Of a stretch of 64,000 nucleotides of DNA, positions 29,351 through 36,962 are shown piece by piece. Source of the DNA: Pseudomonas libanensis (GTDB taxonomy: Bacteria > Pseudomonadota > Gammaproteobacteria > Pseudomonadales > Pseudomonadaceae). The stretch spans positions 248,001-312,000 of the forward strand of contig NZ_JYLH01000006.1 of assembly GCF_001439685.1 (NCBI RefSeq), in the 5' to 3' direction. A program made the translations under genes and the position numbers. Below the pieces are notes generated by a model that was given only the letters and a program-made list of their open reading frames with translations, was not told the DNA's origin and ran no database searches. Each line of letters starts with the position of its first letter. Within the stretch, counting starts at the first letter, position 1.

Positions 29351-29736
29351 CCAGTATCGACACTTGGCCTCCCTGGATCGCAATCATCGTTACAGGGGGC
29401 CCAATTTTGCTTGCTGCTGCTGGCATTACTTTTAGTCTTTACCTTAGTCGTCGACACTTGGACTCTATGAAAGATGCGCTGAAAAATAGTCGTTTTATTT
29501 ATATCTGGGGAACAAGCCTGGGAAAGAGGGGGGTAATCTGGTCGCTTTGGGAAATATCAAAAATTGCCGGAATGGTGACGTTACCGAAGGCGTCTATCCG
29601 CATCGAAGAACTCGACCCTGTCGATCTTGAAAATTTCCCCCCTCATCTAAAACGACTGTTGACCATCAATATGATGATGTTGATCGGTTCTGTGTTTTGG
29701 GCAGCAGTTGCAGCCATGTTCGTGGAATTTAGGTAA
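29347..29736 (+). CDS. Orphan membrane immunity protein 3
   Basis: A 129-residue member of the same family with two membrane helices and the loop KNSRFIYIWGTSLGKRGVIW. It falls in the WGTS subgroup and is closest to the copy-2 immunity at 32195 (shared GPILLAAAG, KIAGMV, DPVD). Its toxin is reduced to a 10-codon stub. The stop is followed at once by the xylA-derived sequence that opens the second unit, marking the junction. Confidence 0.8.
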   Translation: MTSIDTWPPWIAIIVTGGPILLAAAGITFSLYLSRRHLDSMKDALKNSRFIYIWGTSLGKRGVIWSLWEISKIAGMVTLPKASIRIEELDPVDLENFPPHLKRLLTINMMMLIGSVFWAAVAAMFVEFR

Positions 29737-29738
29737 GT

Positions 29739-29978
29739 GCCGATCGCCAGCTCCGTCGGATCGCCACTGCGTTGTCAGGGACGTTGGAACGTGCCCATGC
29801 CAAACATATCCGCCCCTGGCCACACAAAGGTGTGCCAGTAACAGACGGCCATGCGCAGGTGCTCACGCATGGGTTTGCCGAGGATCAGTTTGTTGGCGTC
29901 GTAATGGCGAAAGGCGAGGGGGGATTCGCTGGCAGGGCCTTCGAAGCGAACCTTGTCGACACCGGGGAAGTACGGCAT
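29739..29978 (-). pseudogene. xylA 5' fragment (first ~80 codons)
   Basis: It encodes [20 protein letters not shown] and on to [10 protein letters not shown] before a stop, then continues with out-of-frame similarity to 29739. It matches the start of xylA (25678-25917) at an offset of 4061 bp. Differences cluster at its inner end and include changes in the start region and upstream leader. The rest of xylA is missing, so it cannot make an active enzyme; it marks the recombination seam. Confidence 0.92.
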
Positions 29979-30227
29979 GGCGGTTTCCTTATTGTTCTGG
30001 GCGGTGTCTGGATACTAGCAATGGCGCCTGGGGTGTTGATTATGAAAATCACCAAGGTGTAGTGCGATTTTGAGTGGGGTGTTCAGAAAGGCTCAGGGAG
30101 TACGTGATTTAGGGAAACGTCTGACTTTACGGTGGGGAAATGCCTCTTCAAAGTTTGGGGTGCCAGTCATTGTCTTGATGTGAATAGGCGAGCGCGGCGA
30201 ACTAAGCTGAGAATAAGGGATATAGAG

Positions 30228-30698
30228 ATGAATAAGTCGCAAGCCTTGCTGTATACCAACGACGTATCGCTTGAATTTTTGAGTGAGTTAAATAAGTCAT
30301 CGTTCACCGAGCAAAAACGTTCGGAATTCACCAAGCAAGTTTTGGACGTGATTGATGAACAAAATGCCTACCGCAAAGCTCATCCGCCTATTGCGATTTA
30401 TCGAGTGGCGGCCGAAGGCAGCCAGACGCGTAACGGCGGGGTGATTAAAAAAACCACATCGCAAATGGCATTCAAATTGGCTGATGGTTCGCAAGTGCGT
30501 GCTGCGCACAAAGGGGATTGCGTTGTATACGCCGACGGCACGACGGCGCAGATCGTGACGTGTGCGGGTGAAGCTAATAGCCATATTGCGCTTGTGGGAA
30601 GCACGCTCAGCAACGGTGACGAAATTATCAATACGCCACAAGGTTCAGTACTGCTGATTGCTCGTGAAGGCGTGCAGAAGGCAGATGATTTTTTATGA
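30228..30698 (+). CDS. PAAR-associated protein, copy 2
   Basis: A 156-residue protein identical in sequence to the copy at 26167 (one silent change seen). It again precedes the PAAR effector gene by 87 nt. Perfect conservation of both copies suggests a recent duplication, gene conversion or strong selection. Its role is as discussed for copy 1. Confidence 0.72.
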   Translation: MNKSQALLYTNDVSLEFLSELNKSSFTEQKRSEFTKQVLDVIDEQNAYRKAHPPIAIYRVAAEGSQTRNGGVIKKTTSQMAFKLADGSQVRAAHKGDCVVYADGTTAQIVTCAGEANSHIALVGSTLSNGDEIINTPQGSVLLIAREGVQKADDFL

Positions 30699-30785
30699 GG
30701 GATCACTAAGTGCGTTGTGTATGAGTTAGTTGTTTTTTTCGCGCTGTGCAATTGGGTAGATAAAACTTTAAAAGAGGGGGCGTGA

Positions 30786-32198
30786 ATGAGTGAAGGGTAT
30801 TTTGTCGGTTTGGGTGATAATACAACCTGTGGCGGAAAAATTATCGAGGGCGATCCTAGAGTTAATATATATGGAGTACTCCATGCTCGCGAAGGCGACT
30901 TGGTTACTTGCGGAAAACATGAAGGTACGTACCAGATTTTGGGTGGCATTTCTCATATCGAAAGTCATGGAAAACGTGTGGCCGGCACGCTGGACAGCTT
31001 CAGCAGCTGCCCCTGTCGAGCTCGGCTTATTCCTTCGGTTTACTCCGCCACCTATGAAAATGAGAGTTCAGAGCCGCCAATTAATCAGCGAGTTGATCAA
31101 CCGAGCACATCATCTGCAAATGGCAGCCCTGTGGCGCCGCGTCGGTCTGGTTTCGCCCCGTCGGGTCGTACAGTTCCAACGGCATACAACGGCATGAATG
31201 GCCATGAGCCAGGCTTCTATATCGTGCCTAAGAGTATGACTCGCGAAGCGCTGGAGGCAACACTTTTTCCGACTCTCGACCCGGCTGTAATGCGCAAGTT
31301 TCAAGCACTGAACCCAAATACGAGCCACGTCAAAGCCGGCTCGATGATCGTGCTCAGCGACCCGAACAACGGCTCCTGTACTTATCAGGAAGCGCAGCTT
31401 ATGCAGGCTGCTCAACACGTCGATGCATCTCTGGATTCCCTGACGCCCGACGAGGCCGACTTTCTGTATCGCCATGGAGCTGAAATCGCTGGGTTCATCG
31501 GCCATACCTCAACCTGGTTAGGCGTCAGTGCGGTGGTGATGGAAAAGCACCTGAACAACCTGCGCGAGACGCTGCAGGCCATGGAGCGCCTGCATCAGGA
31601 CAGCTATCGGCAGCACGGCCACCTTAGATCGCCGCAGTTCTTTGCTGATCGTCAGCGGCTGATGAACCAGCTGGACGCCCATTTGCTCAACTCCACGCGC
31701 CTGCGCGGGCAGACAACTTTGGGCGATCACCCGAAGTTGAAAACGGCCCTGGGTATATCCAGTCGAAGTCTGGTGCATCACTGGGATAAGGCTGGCGGGG
31801 CGGGGCAGATTCCGGGGTATGCCGCTCATGTGGAGGCGGTTAGTCGTGCCACGAAGTATATGAAGGCAGGGGGTTACATCGGTATTGGTCTTGGGGGCGT
31901 GTCTTCGCTGTTGGCTATACAGCAGGTGTGTAATGCGGATTCTGGAGCTGCATGTGAGAGGGTTAAGTTCACTGAAGGGGGGAAGTTCGCAGGCGCTACA
32001 TTTTTTGGTGTAGGAGCAGGAGCGTTAGCCGGTGCGACAGGCGGCTCAGTCTGCTTGGCACTGGGTGTTACGACGGGAATAGGGGGAGTGGTCTGCGTCG
32101 CGGCTTTAGTAGGAGCTGGCGCATGGGCAGGTACCACCTATGGTGGTCAAGGTGGTGAATACGTGGGTGAAAAGATCTACGAGGCCATACAACCATGA
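30786..32198 (+). CDS. PAAR-domain T6SS effector with a different toxin tail, copy 2
   Basis: A 470-residue effector identical to copy 1 over residues 1-~323 except Leu for Phe at residue 32. The tail from ~363 differs: GYIGIGLGGVSSLLAIQQVC, then CERVKFTEGGKFAGATFFGV and a long glycine/alanine-rich hydrophobic run (GALAGATGGSVCLALG, GGVVCVAALVGAGAWAG) ending GEKIYEAIQP. The tail is a homologous but distinct membrane-active type. Same strong ribosome-binding site as copy 1. The stop overlaps its own immunity gene by 4 nt. Secretion by a T6SS encoded elsewhere is inferred from the PAAR domain. Confidence 0.85.
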   Translation: MSEGYFVGLGDNTTCGGKIIEGDPRVNIYGVLHAREGDLVTCGKHEGTYQILGGISHIESHGKRVAGTLDSFSSCPCRARLIPSVYSATYENESSEPPINQRVDQPSTSSANGSPVAPRRSGFAPSGRTVPTAYNGMNGHEPGFYIVPKSMTREALEATLFPTLDPAVMRKFQALNPNTSHVKAGSMIVLSDPNNGSCTYQEAQLMQAAQHVDASLDSLTPDEADFLYRHGAEIAGFIGHTSTWLGVSAVVMEKHLNNLRETLQAMERLHQDSYRQHGHLRSPQFFADRQRLMNQLDAHLLNSTRLRGQTTLGDHPKLKTALGISSRSLVHHWDKAGGAGQIPGYAAHVEAVSRATKYMKAGGYIGIGLGGVSSLLAIQQVCNADSGAACERVKFTEGGKFAGATFFGVGAGALAGATGGSVCLALGVTTGIGGVVCVAALVGAGAWAGTTYGGQGGEYVGEKIYEAIQP

Positions 32199-32584
32199 CT
32201 AACATGGATACTTGGCCACCTTGGGTTGCGATTATCTTTGCCGGAGGCCCTATTCTGCTTGCAGCTGCTGGCCTTGCTTTTAGCCTTTACCTTACTCATT
32301 GTCATCTGGAAGCCATGAAGGAGGCTCTAAAAAATAGTCGTTATATGTACATATGGGGGACAAGTTTGGGGAGGCGCGGTTTGATTTGGTCTCTCTTGGA
32401 AATGTCGAAAATCGCCGGAATGGTGGTTTGGCCAAGGGCCTCTATCATTATGGGAGAGGTTGATCCAGTCGACATCGAGAAGTTTCCTCCCTACCTGAAG
32501 CGACTTTTAGTTATCGATTTGGCAATGATGATAGTTGCCTGTATTTGGATGGGTGTCGTGGTTGTACTGCTTAGATTTAGGTGA
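32195..32584 (+). CDS. Membrane immunity protein 4 (cognate to copy-2 effector)
   Basis: A 129-residue two-helix membrane protein of the WGTS subgroup (NSRYMYIWGTSLGRRGLIW, KIAGMVVWPRAS). It differs from immunity 1 in parallel with the difference between the two toxin tails, which supports specific pairing. The gene overlaps the toxin stop (ATGA) and is followed by a perfect hairpin at 32591. Confidence 0.82.
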   Translation: MTNMDTWPPWVAIIFAGGPILLAAAGLAFSLYLTHCHLEAMKEALKNSRYMYIWGTSLGRRGLIWSLLEMSKIAGMVVWPRASIIMGEVDPVDIEKFPPYLKRLLVIDLAMMIVACIWMGVVVVLLRFR

Positions 32585-32590
32585 CCTCAA

Positions 32591-32614
32591 AGCGGGCCTC
32601 ATATGAGGCCCGCT
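32591..32614 (+). terminator. Perfect 24-nt palindromic hairpin after immunity 4
   Basis: AGCGGGCCTC-ATAT-GAGGCCCGCT is a fully paired stem-loop directly after the immunity stop. It lacks a T tract, so it may be a weak terminator or an RNA-stabilising hairpin. A similar CGGGCCTC/GAGGCCCG hairpin ends the island at 33273. Confidence 0.6.
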
Positions 32615-32635
32615 GTCCTGATCAGGCAAACCTCC

Positions 32636-32880
32636 GCGTACTCGTTACTGGCAATTCAGCAGGTGTGTACAAGAGTCTCTGGGGAGGATTGCAGGAGGAT
32701 CAAGTTTACGGAAGCGGGGAAGTTCGCTGGGGCCACGTTCTTCGGTGGTTTGGGTGGATGGGCGGCGCTGTTATCTGTGTCGCAGCCATTGTAGAAGCTG
32801 GCGCATGGGCAGGTACCACCTACGGTGGCCAAGGTGGTGAATACGTGGGTGAAAAGATCTACGAGGCTATACAACCATGA
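32636..32880 (+). pseudogene. Degenerate toxin-tail fragment B
   Basis: One frame (SLLAIQQVCTRVSGEDCRRI, then KFTEAGKFAGATFFGGLGG) matches effector residues ~372-415, then stops. After a frameshift another frame (GAWAGTTYGGQGGEYVGEKI, then YEAIQP) matches the extreme tail and ends overlapping the next immunity gene. It lacks PAAR and linker, so it is the displaced end of an older effector, close to the copy-2 tail in sequence. Confidence 0.88.
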
Positions 32881-33266
32881 CTAACATCGATACTTGGCCA
32901 CCTTGGGTTGCAATTATCTTTGCCGGGGGGCCTTTTCTGCTCGAACTCGTGAGTATTGCGTACAGCTTGTTCCTGAGTCATCGACATTTGGATGCGATAA
33001 AAGAGGCATTGAAGAACAGTCGCTATATTTATCTTTGGGGGCCGAGCCTGGGGAGGCGCGGCTATATTTGGTCGTTGCTGGAGATGGCAAAAATTACCGG
33101 GATGATAGCGATGCCAAGGACATATATCCGCATTGGTGACTTGAGCCCTATCGATTATGAAAACTTTCCCCCGTACCTAAAACGCCTGTTGAACCTACAT
33201 TTAGCAATGGTAGTTGGCACTGGCGTTTGGCTAGGAACTGTATTTATAGTTTTAAAATTTAGGTAG
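32877..33266 (+). CDS. Orphan membrane immunity protein 5
   Basis: A 129-residue homologue with two membrane helices and the WGPS-type loop (NSRYIYLWGPSLGRRGYIW). It is closest to immunity 1 in the C-terminal half (KITGMIAMPRTYIRIGDLSP versus the corresponding copy-1 region), although the toxin fragment before it resembles the copy-2 tail. This mismatch suggests recombination between toxin and immunity segments. It closes the island and is followed by a terminator hairpin. Confidence 0.8.
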   Translation: MTNIDTWPPWVAIIFAGGPFLLELVSIAYSLFLSHRHLDAIKEALKNSRYIYLWGPSLGRRGYIWSLLEMAKITGMIAMPRTYIRIGDLSPIDYENFPPYLKRLLNLHLAMVVGTGVWLGTVFIVLKFR

Positions 33267-33272
33267 ATAGAA

Positions 33273-33291
33273 CGGGCCTCCCTGAGGCCCG
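33273..33291 (+). terminator. Terminator hairpin closing the toxin island
   Basis: CGGGCCTC-CCT-GAGGCCCG is a perfect 8-bp stem with a 3-nt loop, 7 nt after the last immunity stop and about 100 nt before xylR. No clear T tract follows. Confidence 0.6.
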
Positions 33292-33393
33292 ATATGCCCA
33301 GACAGCCCCCAGAATGCGACATCGATTTGAATCTAGCTAGGCGTCCGTAGTACACAAGCCTAATCTGCACCCACCGGCCCCAGGACAAAAACA

Positions 33394-34599
33394 ATGAAAA
33401 CCCTACCGCCCGTGCACCGCATCGCCTTGCTCTTCAACGGCAGCAAAATCTACGACCGCGGCATCATCACCGGTATCGGCAATTACCTGAGCAGTACGCG
33501 CGCGTCCTGGGACCTGTTCCTGGAGGAGGATTTTCTCTGCCGTCTGCGCGGTATCGAGCGCTGGCAGGGGGACGGGATCATTGCCGACTTCGATGACCCG
33601 CTGATCGGCGAGGCGCTGGCTGGGAGTCGGATACCGGTGGTGGCGGTGGGGGGATCTTACGAGGACGCAAGCTCGTACCCCAAGGGCATTCCCTATGTCG
33701 CCACCGATAACCACGCCTTGATGAAGCTGGCCTACGAGCATTTGATCGAGGCCGGGCTGACGCGGTTTGCCTGTTTCAGCCTGCCCGAAGCCCAGGCCAA
33801 TCGTTGGGCCCAGGAGCGTGAGAAAGCCTTTCGCTGCTTGATGCAACGCGATGGCTTGCAGGTGGAAATCTATCGTGGCCTGGGTACCAGCGCGCCGTTG
33901 TGGGACAGCGCGGTGGAGCAGCAGATTGCCTGGCTGCACAGCCTGCCCAAGCCTATCGGCATCATCGCCGTGACCGATGCCCGCGCCCGGCAATTGCTGC
34001 AAGCCTGCCTGACCGCCGGGATTGCCGTGCCGGAGGAAGTCGCGTTGATCGGTATCGACAACGACCCGCTGACCCGCACCCTTACGCGGGTGCCGCTGAG
34101 TTCGGTGATCCAGGGCACCGAGACCATGGGCCGTACCGCCGCGGCCTTGCTGCACCAGATGCTGCATGGCAAGCCCTGCACCGGCACGCAGGTGCTGGTG
34201 CCGCCGGATGCGATCAACGTGCAGGCCTCCAGCCTGCATCAGCCCCTGGGTAACCCTTATGTGATGCAGGCGCTGCTGTTTATCCGGCAATACGCTTGCC
34301 AGGGGATCAAGACCGACCAGGTTGCCGCTTATGTCGGCGTCTCACGCTCTTCCCTGGAAGCGCACTTTCGCAAGGTGCGCGGCTGCAGCGTGCATGACGA
34401 AATCCTCGGTTTCAAACTCGCCGCCGCCGCCAAGGGCCTGGAGAACCAGGACCTGGCCATCGCCGACATCGCCGCCAGTTGCGGCTTCACCTCCGCGCAG
34501 TACTTGCATACGGTGTTTCGTCGTGAGTTTGGCTGTACGCCACGTCAGTATCAGCAGGGCACGCCAGTTGCAGCGCCTGTTGCATGCTTGCCAGCTTGA
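33394..34599 (+). CDS. xylR: Xylose operon activator XylR
   Basis: A 401-residue regulator with a LacI-like periplasmic-binding fold (residues ~10-275; AVGGSYEDASSYPKGIPYVATDN, VALIGIDNDPLTR, quoted in part) and an AraC-type DNA-binding domain at the C-terminus (~290-392; VAAYVGVSRSSLEAHFRKVRG, ADIAASCGFTSAQYLHTVFRREFG). This is the E. coli XylR architecture: xylose binding turns on xylAFGH. Its last 113 bp overlap the 3' end of the convergent pchA, and the final residues after RQYQQ look atypical. It is an AraC-family protein but not the PchR siderophore regulator. Confidence 0.9.
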   Translation: MKTLPPVHRIALLFNGSKIYDRGIITGIGNYLSSTRASWDLFLEEDFLCRLRGIERWQGDGIIADFDDPLIGEALAGSRIPVVAVGGSYEDASSYPKGIPYVATDNHALMKLAYEHLIEAGLTRFACFSLPEAQANRWAQEREKAFRCLMQRDGLQVEIYRGLGTSAPLWDSAVEQQIAWLHSLPKPIGIIAVTDARARQLLQACLTAGIAVPEEVALIGIDNDPLTRTLTRVPLSSVIQGTETMGRTAAALLHQMLHGKPCTGTQVLVPPDAINVQASSLHQPLGNPYVMQALLFIRQYACQGIKTDQVAAYVGVSRSSLEAHFRKVRGCSVHDEILGFKLAAAAKGLENQDLAIADIAASCGFTSAQYLHTVFRREFGCTPRQYQQGTPVAAPVACLPA

Positions 34600-35914
34600 T
34601 CTGGGTTTCTTCGTATTCGTTGGCCGGCAGCGAGCCTTCGACTATCCCGCAGCCGGCAAAGGCATGGCAGTGTCTCGGCGTGATCAAGGCCGAACGCAGT
34701 GCCACCAGGAAGTCACCGTTGCCATTGGCGTCCAGCCAGCCCACCGGCGCGGCGTACCAGCCACGATCGAAGCCTTCGTGTTCACGGATAAAGCCCAGCG
34801 CAGGTGCCCTGGGCAAGCCGCCGACGGCGGGGGTGGGGTGCAGCGCCTGGACGCCGTCGAGCAGGCGCTTGCCGACATTCAGTTGCGCGGTGATGGGCGT
34901 GCTCAGGTGCTGCACGGTGGCCAGTTTCAACAGGCCAGGGCACGGCGCGGCGTGCAGGTCGGTGACCTTGTCGTGCAGAGCCTGGGTGATGGTCTGCACC
35001 ACCAGCTGATGTTCGTGCTGCTCCTTGGGGTCGGCCAATAACCGCTCGCCCAGGGCTTGGTCTTCATCCGGCCAGAGCCCGCGACGGGTGCTGCCCGCCA
35101 GGGCGTGAGTGGTCAGGCGGCCCGCCGCGCAACTGAGCAATCGCTCTGGCGTGGCGCCCATGAAACAGTGCTCGCCACGGTGGATGGCGAACAGGTGCGA
35201 GGCATTACGGCGTGCGTGCAAACGGCCCATCACCGCGCCGGTATCGAGGGTGGCGTCCAGGTGGTGGTCGATATGTCGCGCCAGCACCACCTTGTTCAAC
35301 TCGCCCCGGGCGATGGCGTGCAGCGCGGTGTCGACCTTGGCCTGCCATTGATGCCGGGGCAGTGCGTTGCGCTCCAGCACATCGGGTGTAGAGGTTACAT
35401 GGGGGGCGGGGTTGAGCAACTGTTCATAGGCGGCCAGGCTTTCCTGCACCAATGCAGCAGGATCGCTGCCCGGCTCGACCACACGTTGGCAGCGCAGCCA
35501 GCGCCCCGTGGCGTCTTCGCTGAGCAACCAGTGGGCGAGGTGGAAGCTGGCGCCGGCAAACGGCGCCCAGTGGGGCGCGCAAGGTTGCTGCTCATCGAAG
35601 CGCATGCCACCCAGCAGCAACGGCGGGCAGGGCCCCTGCACCAACGCATCGGCGCACAGCGCAAACCATTGGCGATCCACCTCAGCCATGCGCCCAGGCC
35701 CGCAGGCTTCGATCTGCCAGGCGCAGCCCAGGCCGAACAGGCTCAGGTCCGGTGAGTGCGCGCACCAGAAAAAGCCCTGCCGGTGGGCTGCATACAGTGC
35801 CAAAGGCGCCAGCGTCGGTGCGGGGTGCGCACTGACGGCAATCACCGGCCGCTGGTATGCCACTGCCCGTTGGTGCGCGGCCTGGAACACCTTGAGCAAG
35901 TCGGCGGCGTTCAT
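34487..35914 (-). CDS. pchA: Isochorismate synthase (salicylate pathway)
   Basis: A 475-residue MST-family enzyme, the length of P. aeruginosa PchA, converting chorismate to isochorismate. The general-base region GELNKVVLARH, STRRG, LATVQHLSTPI and the metal-binding CGIVEGSLPANEYEETQIKL are present. The start at 35914 overlaps the pchB stop (ATGA). It is the last gene of the metallophore operon. The tail of about 30 residues after QQAL is encoded over the 3' end of xylR and is unlike the core, so it may be an accident of the junction. Confidence 0.92.
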   Translation of the reverse strand: MNAADLLKVFQAAHQRAVAYQRPVIAVSAHPAPTLAPLALYAAHRQGFFWCAHSPDLSLFGLGCAWQIEACGPGRMAEVDRQWFALCADALVQGPCPPLLLGGMRFDEQQPCAPHWAPFAGASFHLAHWLLSEDATGRWLRCQRVVEPGSDPAALVQESLAAYEQLLNPAPHVTSTPDVLERNALPRHQWQAKVDTALHAIARGELNKVVLARHIDHHLDATLDTGAVMGRLHARRNASHLFAIHRGEHCFMGATPERLLSCAAGRLTTHALAGSTRRGLWPDEDQALGERLLADPKEQHEHQLVVQTITQALHDKVTDLHAAPCPGLLKLATVQHLSTPITAQLNVGKRLLDGVQALHPTPAVGGLPRAPALGFIREHEGFDRGWYAAPVGWLDANGNGDFLVALRSALITPRHCHAFAGCGIVEGSLPANEYEETQIKLASMQQALQLACPADTDVAYSQTHDETPYASTARR

Positions 35915-36219
35915 ACCGCCTTGCTCTTTTTCTGCAGCCAGAAGGCCGTCTGCTCGGCGATGTACCAGTGGATGATCTGGTTGAACAGGCTTTCGATAAA
36001 TTCCCCATCCAGCCCCACGTCCTGTGCCCATTGCCGACGCTGGGGCAGCATCGCCGCGACGCGCTCCGGGGCGGCGATGCTGGCCTGGTCCGGCTTGAAT
36101 GCCGAGGCGGCCTTGACGTACTGCATGCGCAAGCCCAGGGCGTCGATGATCTGCTGGTCGAGGCTGTCGATGGCGTGGCGGATGTCGTGAAGGCCAGTGC
36201 AGTGTTCCGGGGTTTTCAT
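35911..36219 (-). CDS. pchB: Isochorismate pyruvate lyase
   Basis: A 102-residue AroQ-fold enzyme that splits isochorismate into salicylate and pyruvate. The residues known to bind substrate in P. aeruginosa PchB are all at the same positions: Arg14 (DIRHAID), Arg31, Lys42 (ASAFK) and Gln90. The start at 36219 overlaps pchC by ATGA; an open frame continuing upstream to 36513 is pchC antiframe. With PchA it supplies the aryl starter. Confidence 0.94.
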   Translation of the reverse strand: MKTPEHCTGLHDIRHAIDSLDQQIIDALGLRMQYVKAASAFKPDQASIAAPERVAAMLPQRRQWAQDVGLDGEFIESLFNQIIHWYIAEQTAFWLQKKSKAV

Positions 36220-36962
36220 TGTGAGTCTTCCTGAAGGTAGGCGGTGCGCTGCAACAGGTGGTGGATCACCGGTCGCGGCTGATGCTTGAGGTAAAAGTGG
36301 TCGCCGTCGAACCAGCGGATATCCGGGGTGTGGCGGCTCAGGCCGGCCCAGGCGCGGGCCTGCTCCAGGCTGACCTCGGCGTCGTCGTGCGCCAGCAGCA
36401 CATCGAGCGGTGCGGCCAAGGGCAGCAGGTGTGCGGGGCGCCAGGTCTCGATGGCCTGGTAGTCGCTGCGCAACACCGGCAGGAACAGCGCACGCAACTG
36501 CGGGTTGGCCCACAGGCCGGCGGCCTGGGCATCCTGGCGCAGGATGTCGGCGATCAGCGTGGCGTCGTCCTGGCGGTGCAGGTCGCTGGGCGGTTGTCGG
36601 TGCGGGGGCGCGTGGGCCGAGACGAATACGTGGGCAGCACCCATGCCAGCGGCTTCAAGTTGTACGCCCACGGCATAGGCAAGCGCTGCGCCCATGCTGT
36701 GGCCGAACAGCCACATGGGCCGCGTAGGCAAGGCCAGCAACGCCTGGCTGATGTGTTCGGCGAGGCTCGCCAGGCAGGGGATATGCGCCTCGTTGAAGCG
36801 CTCTTCACGGCCCGGATACTGCACCGCCAGCAGGTCGATGTCCCCCGGCAGGTGCGCCAGCCACGGGCGGAAAAAACTCGCGCTGCCGCCGGCATGGGGC
36901 AGGCATACCAGGCGTGCGCGGGGCTGCGGGCCCTCACGCAACACGCGCAGCCACGGGCTCAT
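36216..36962 (-). CDS. pchC: Type II thioesterase PchC-like
   Basis: A 248-residue alpha/beta hydrolase with the nucleophile Ser89 in GHSMG, the opening LVCLPHAGGSASFF and a late DGDHFYL with the catalytic His. Such editing thioesterases clear wrong acyl groups from carrier domains of NRPSs. It lies in the order pchD-pchC-pchB-pchA seen in pyochelin clusters and overlaps both neighbours by 4 nt. Confidence 0.92.
   Translation of the reverse strand: MSPWLRVLREGPQPRARLVCLPHAGGSASFFRPWLAHLPGDIDLLAVQYPGREERFNEAHIPCLASLAEHISQALLALPTRPMWLFGHSMGAALAYAVGVQLEAAGMGAAHVFVSAHAPPHRQPPSDLHRQDDATLIADILRQDAQAAGLWANPQLRALFLPVLRSDYQAIETWRPAHLLPLAAPLDVLLAHDDAEVSLEQARAWAGLSRHTPDIRWFDGDHFYLKHQPRPVIHHLLQRTAYLQEDSQ

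Larger units (their letters stand above)
29739..31756. repeat. Tandem unit, copy 2
   Basis: Second copy of 25678-27695 (offset 4061 bp). The near-identity stops at about codon 324 of the PAAR gene, where the copies switch from almost no differences to many, as expected if the toxin tail had been exchanged by recombination within the conserved part. Confidence 0.93.

Noticed and set aside
29772..30062. Plus-strand frame opposite the xylA fragment (and its twin near 25710-26001)
   Set aside because: It only mirrors the antisense strand of xylA and its leader; duplicated because the xylA end is duplicated.
33394..34599. AraC-type protein as the siderophore regulator PchR
   Set aside because: It has the LacI-like sugar-binding domain fused to AraC DNA-binding helices, the XylR architecture, and belongs to the split xylose locus.
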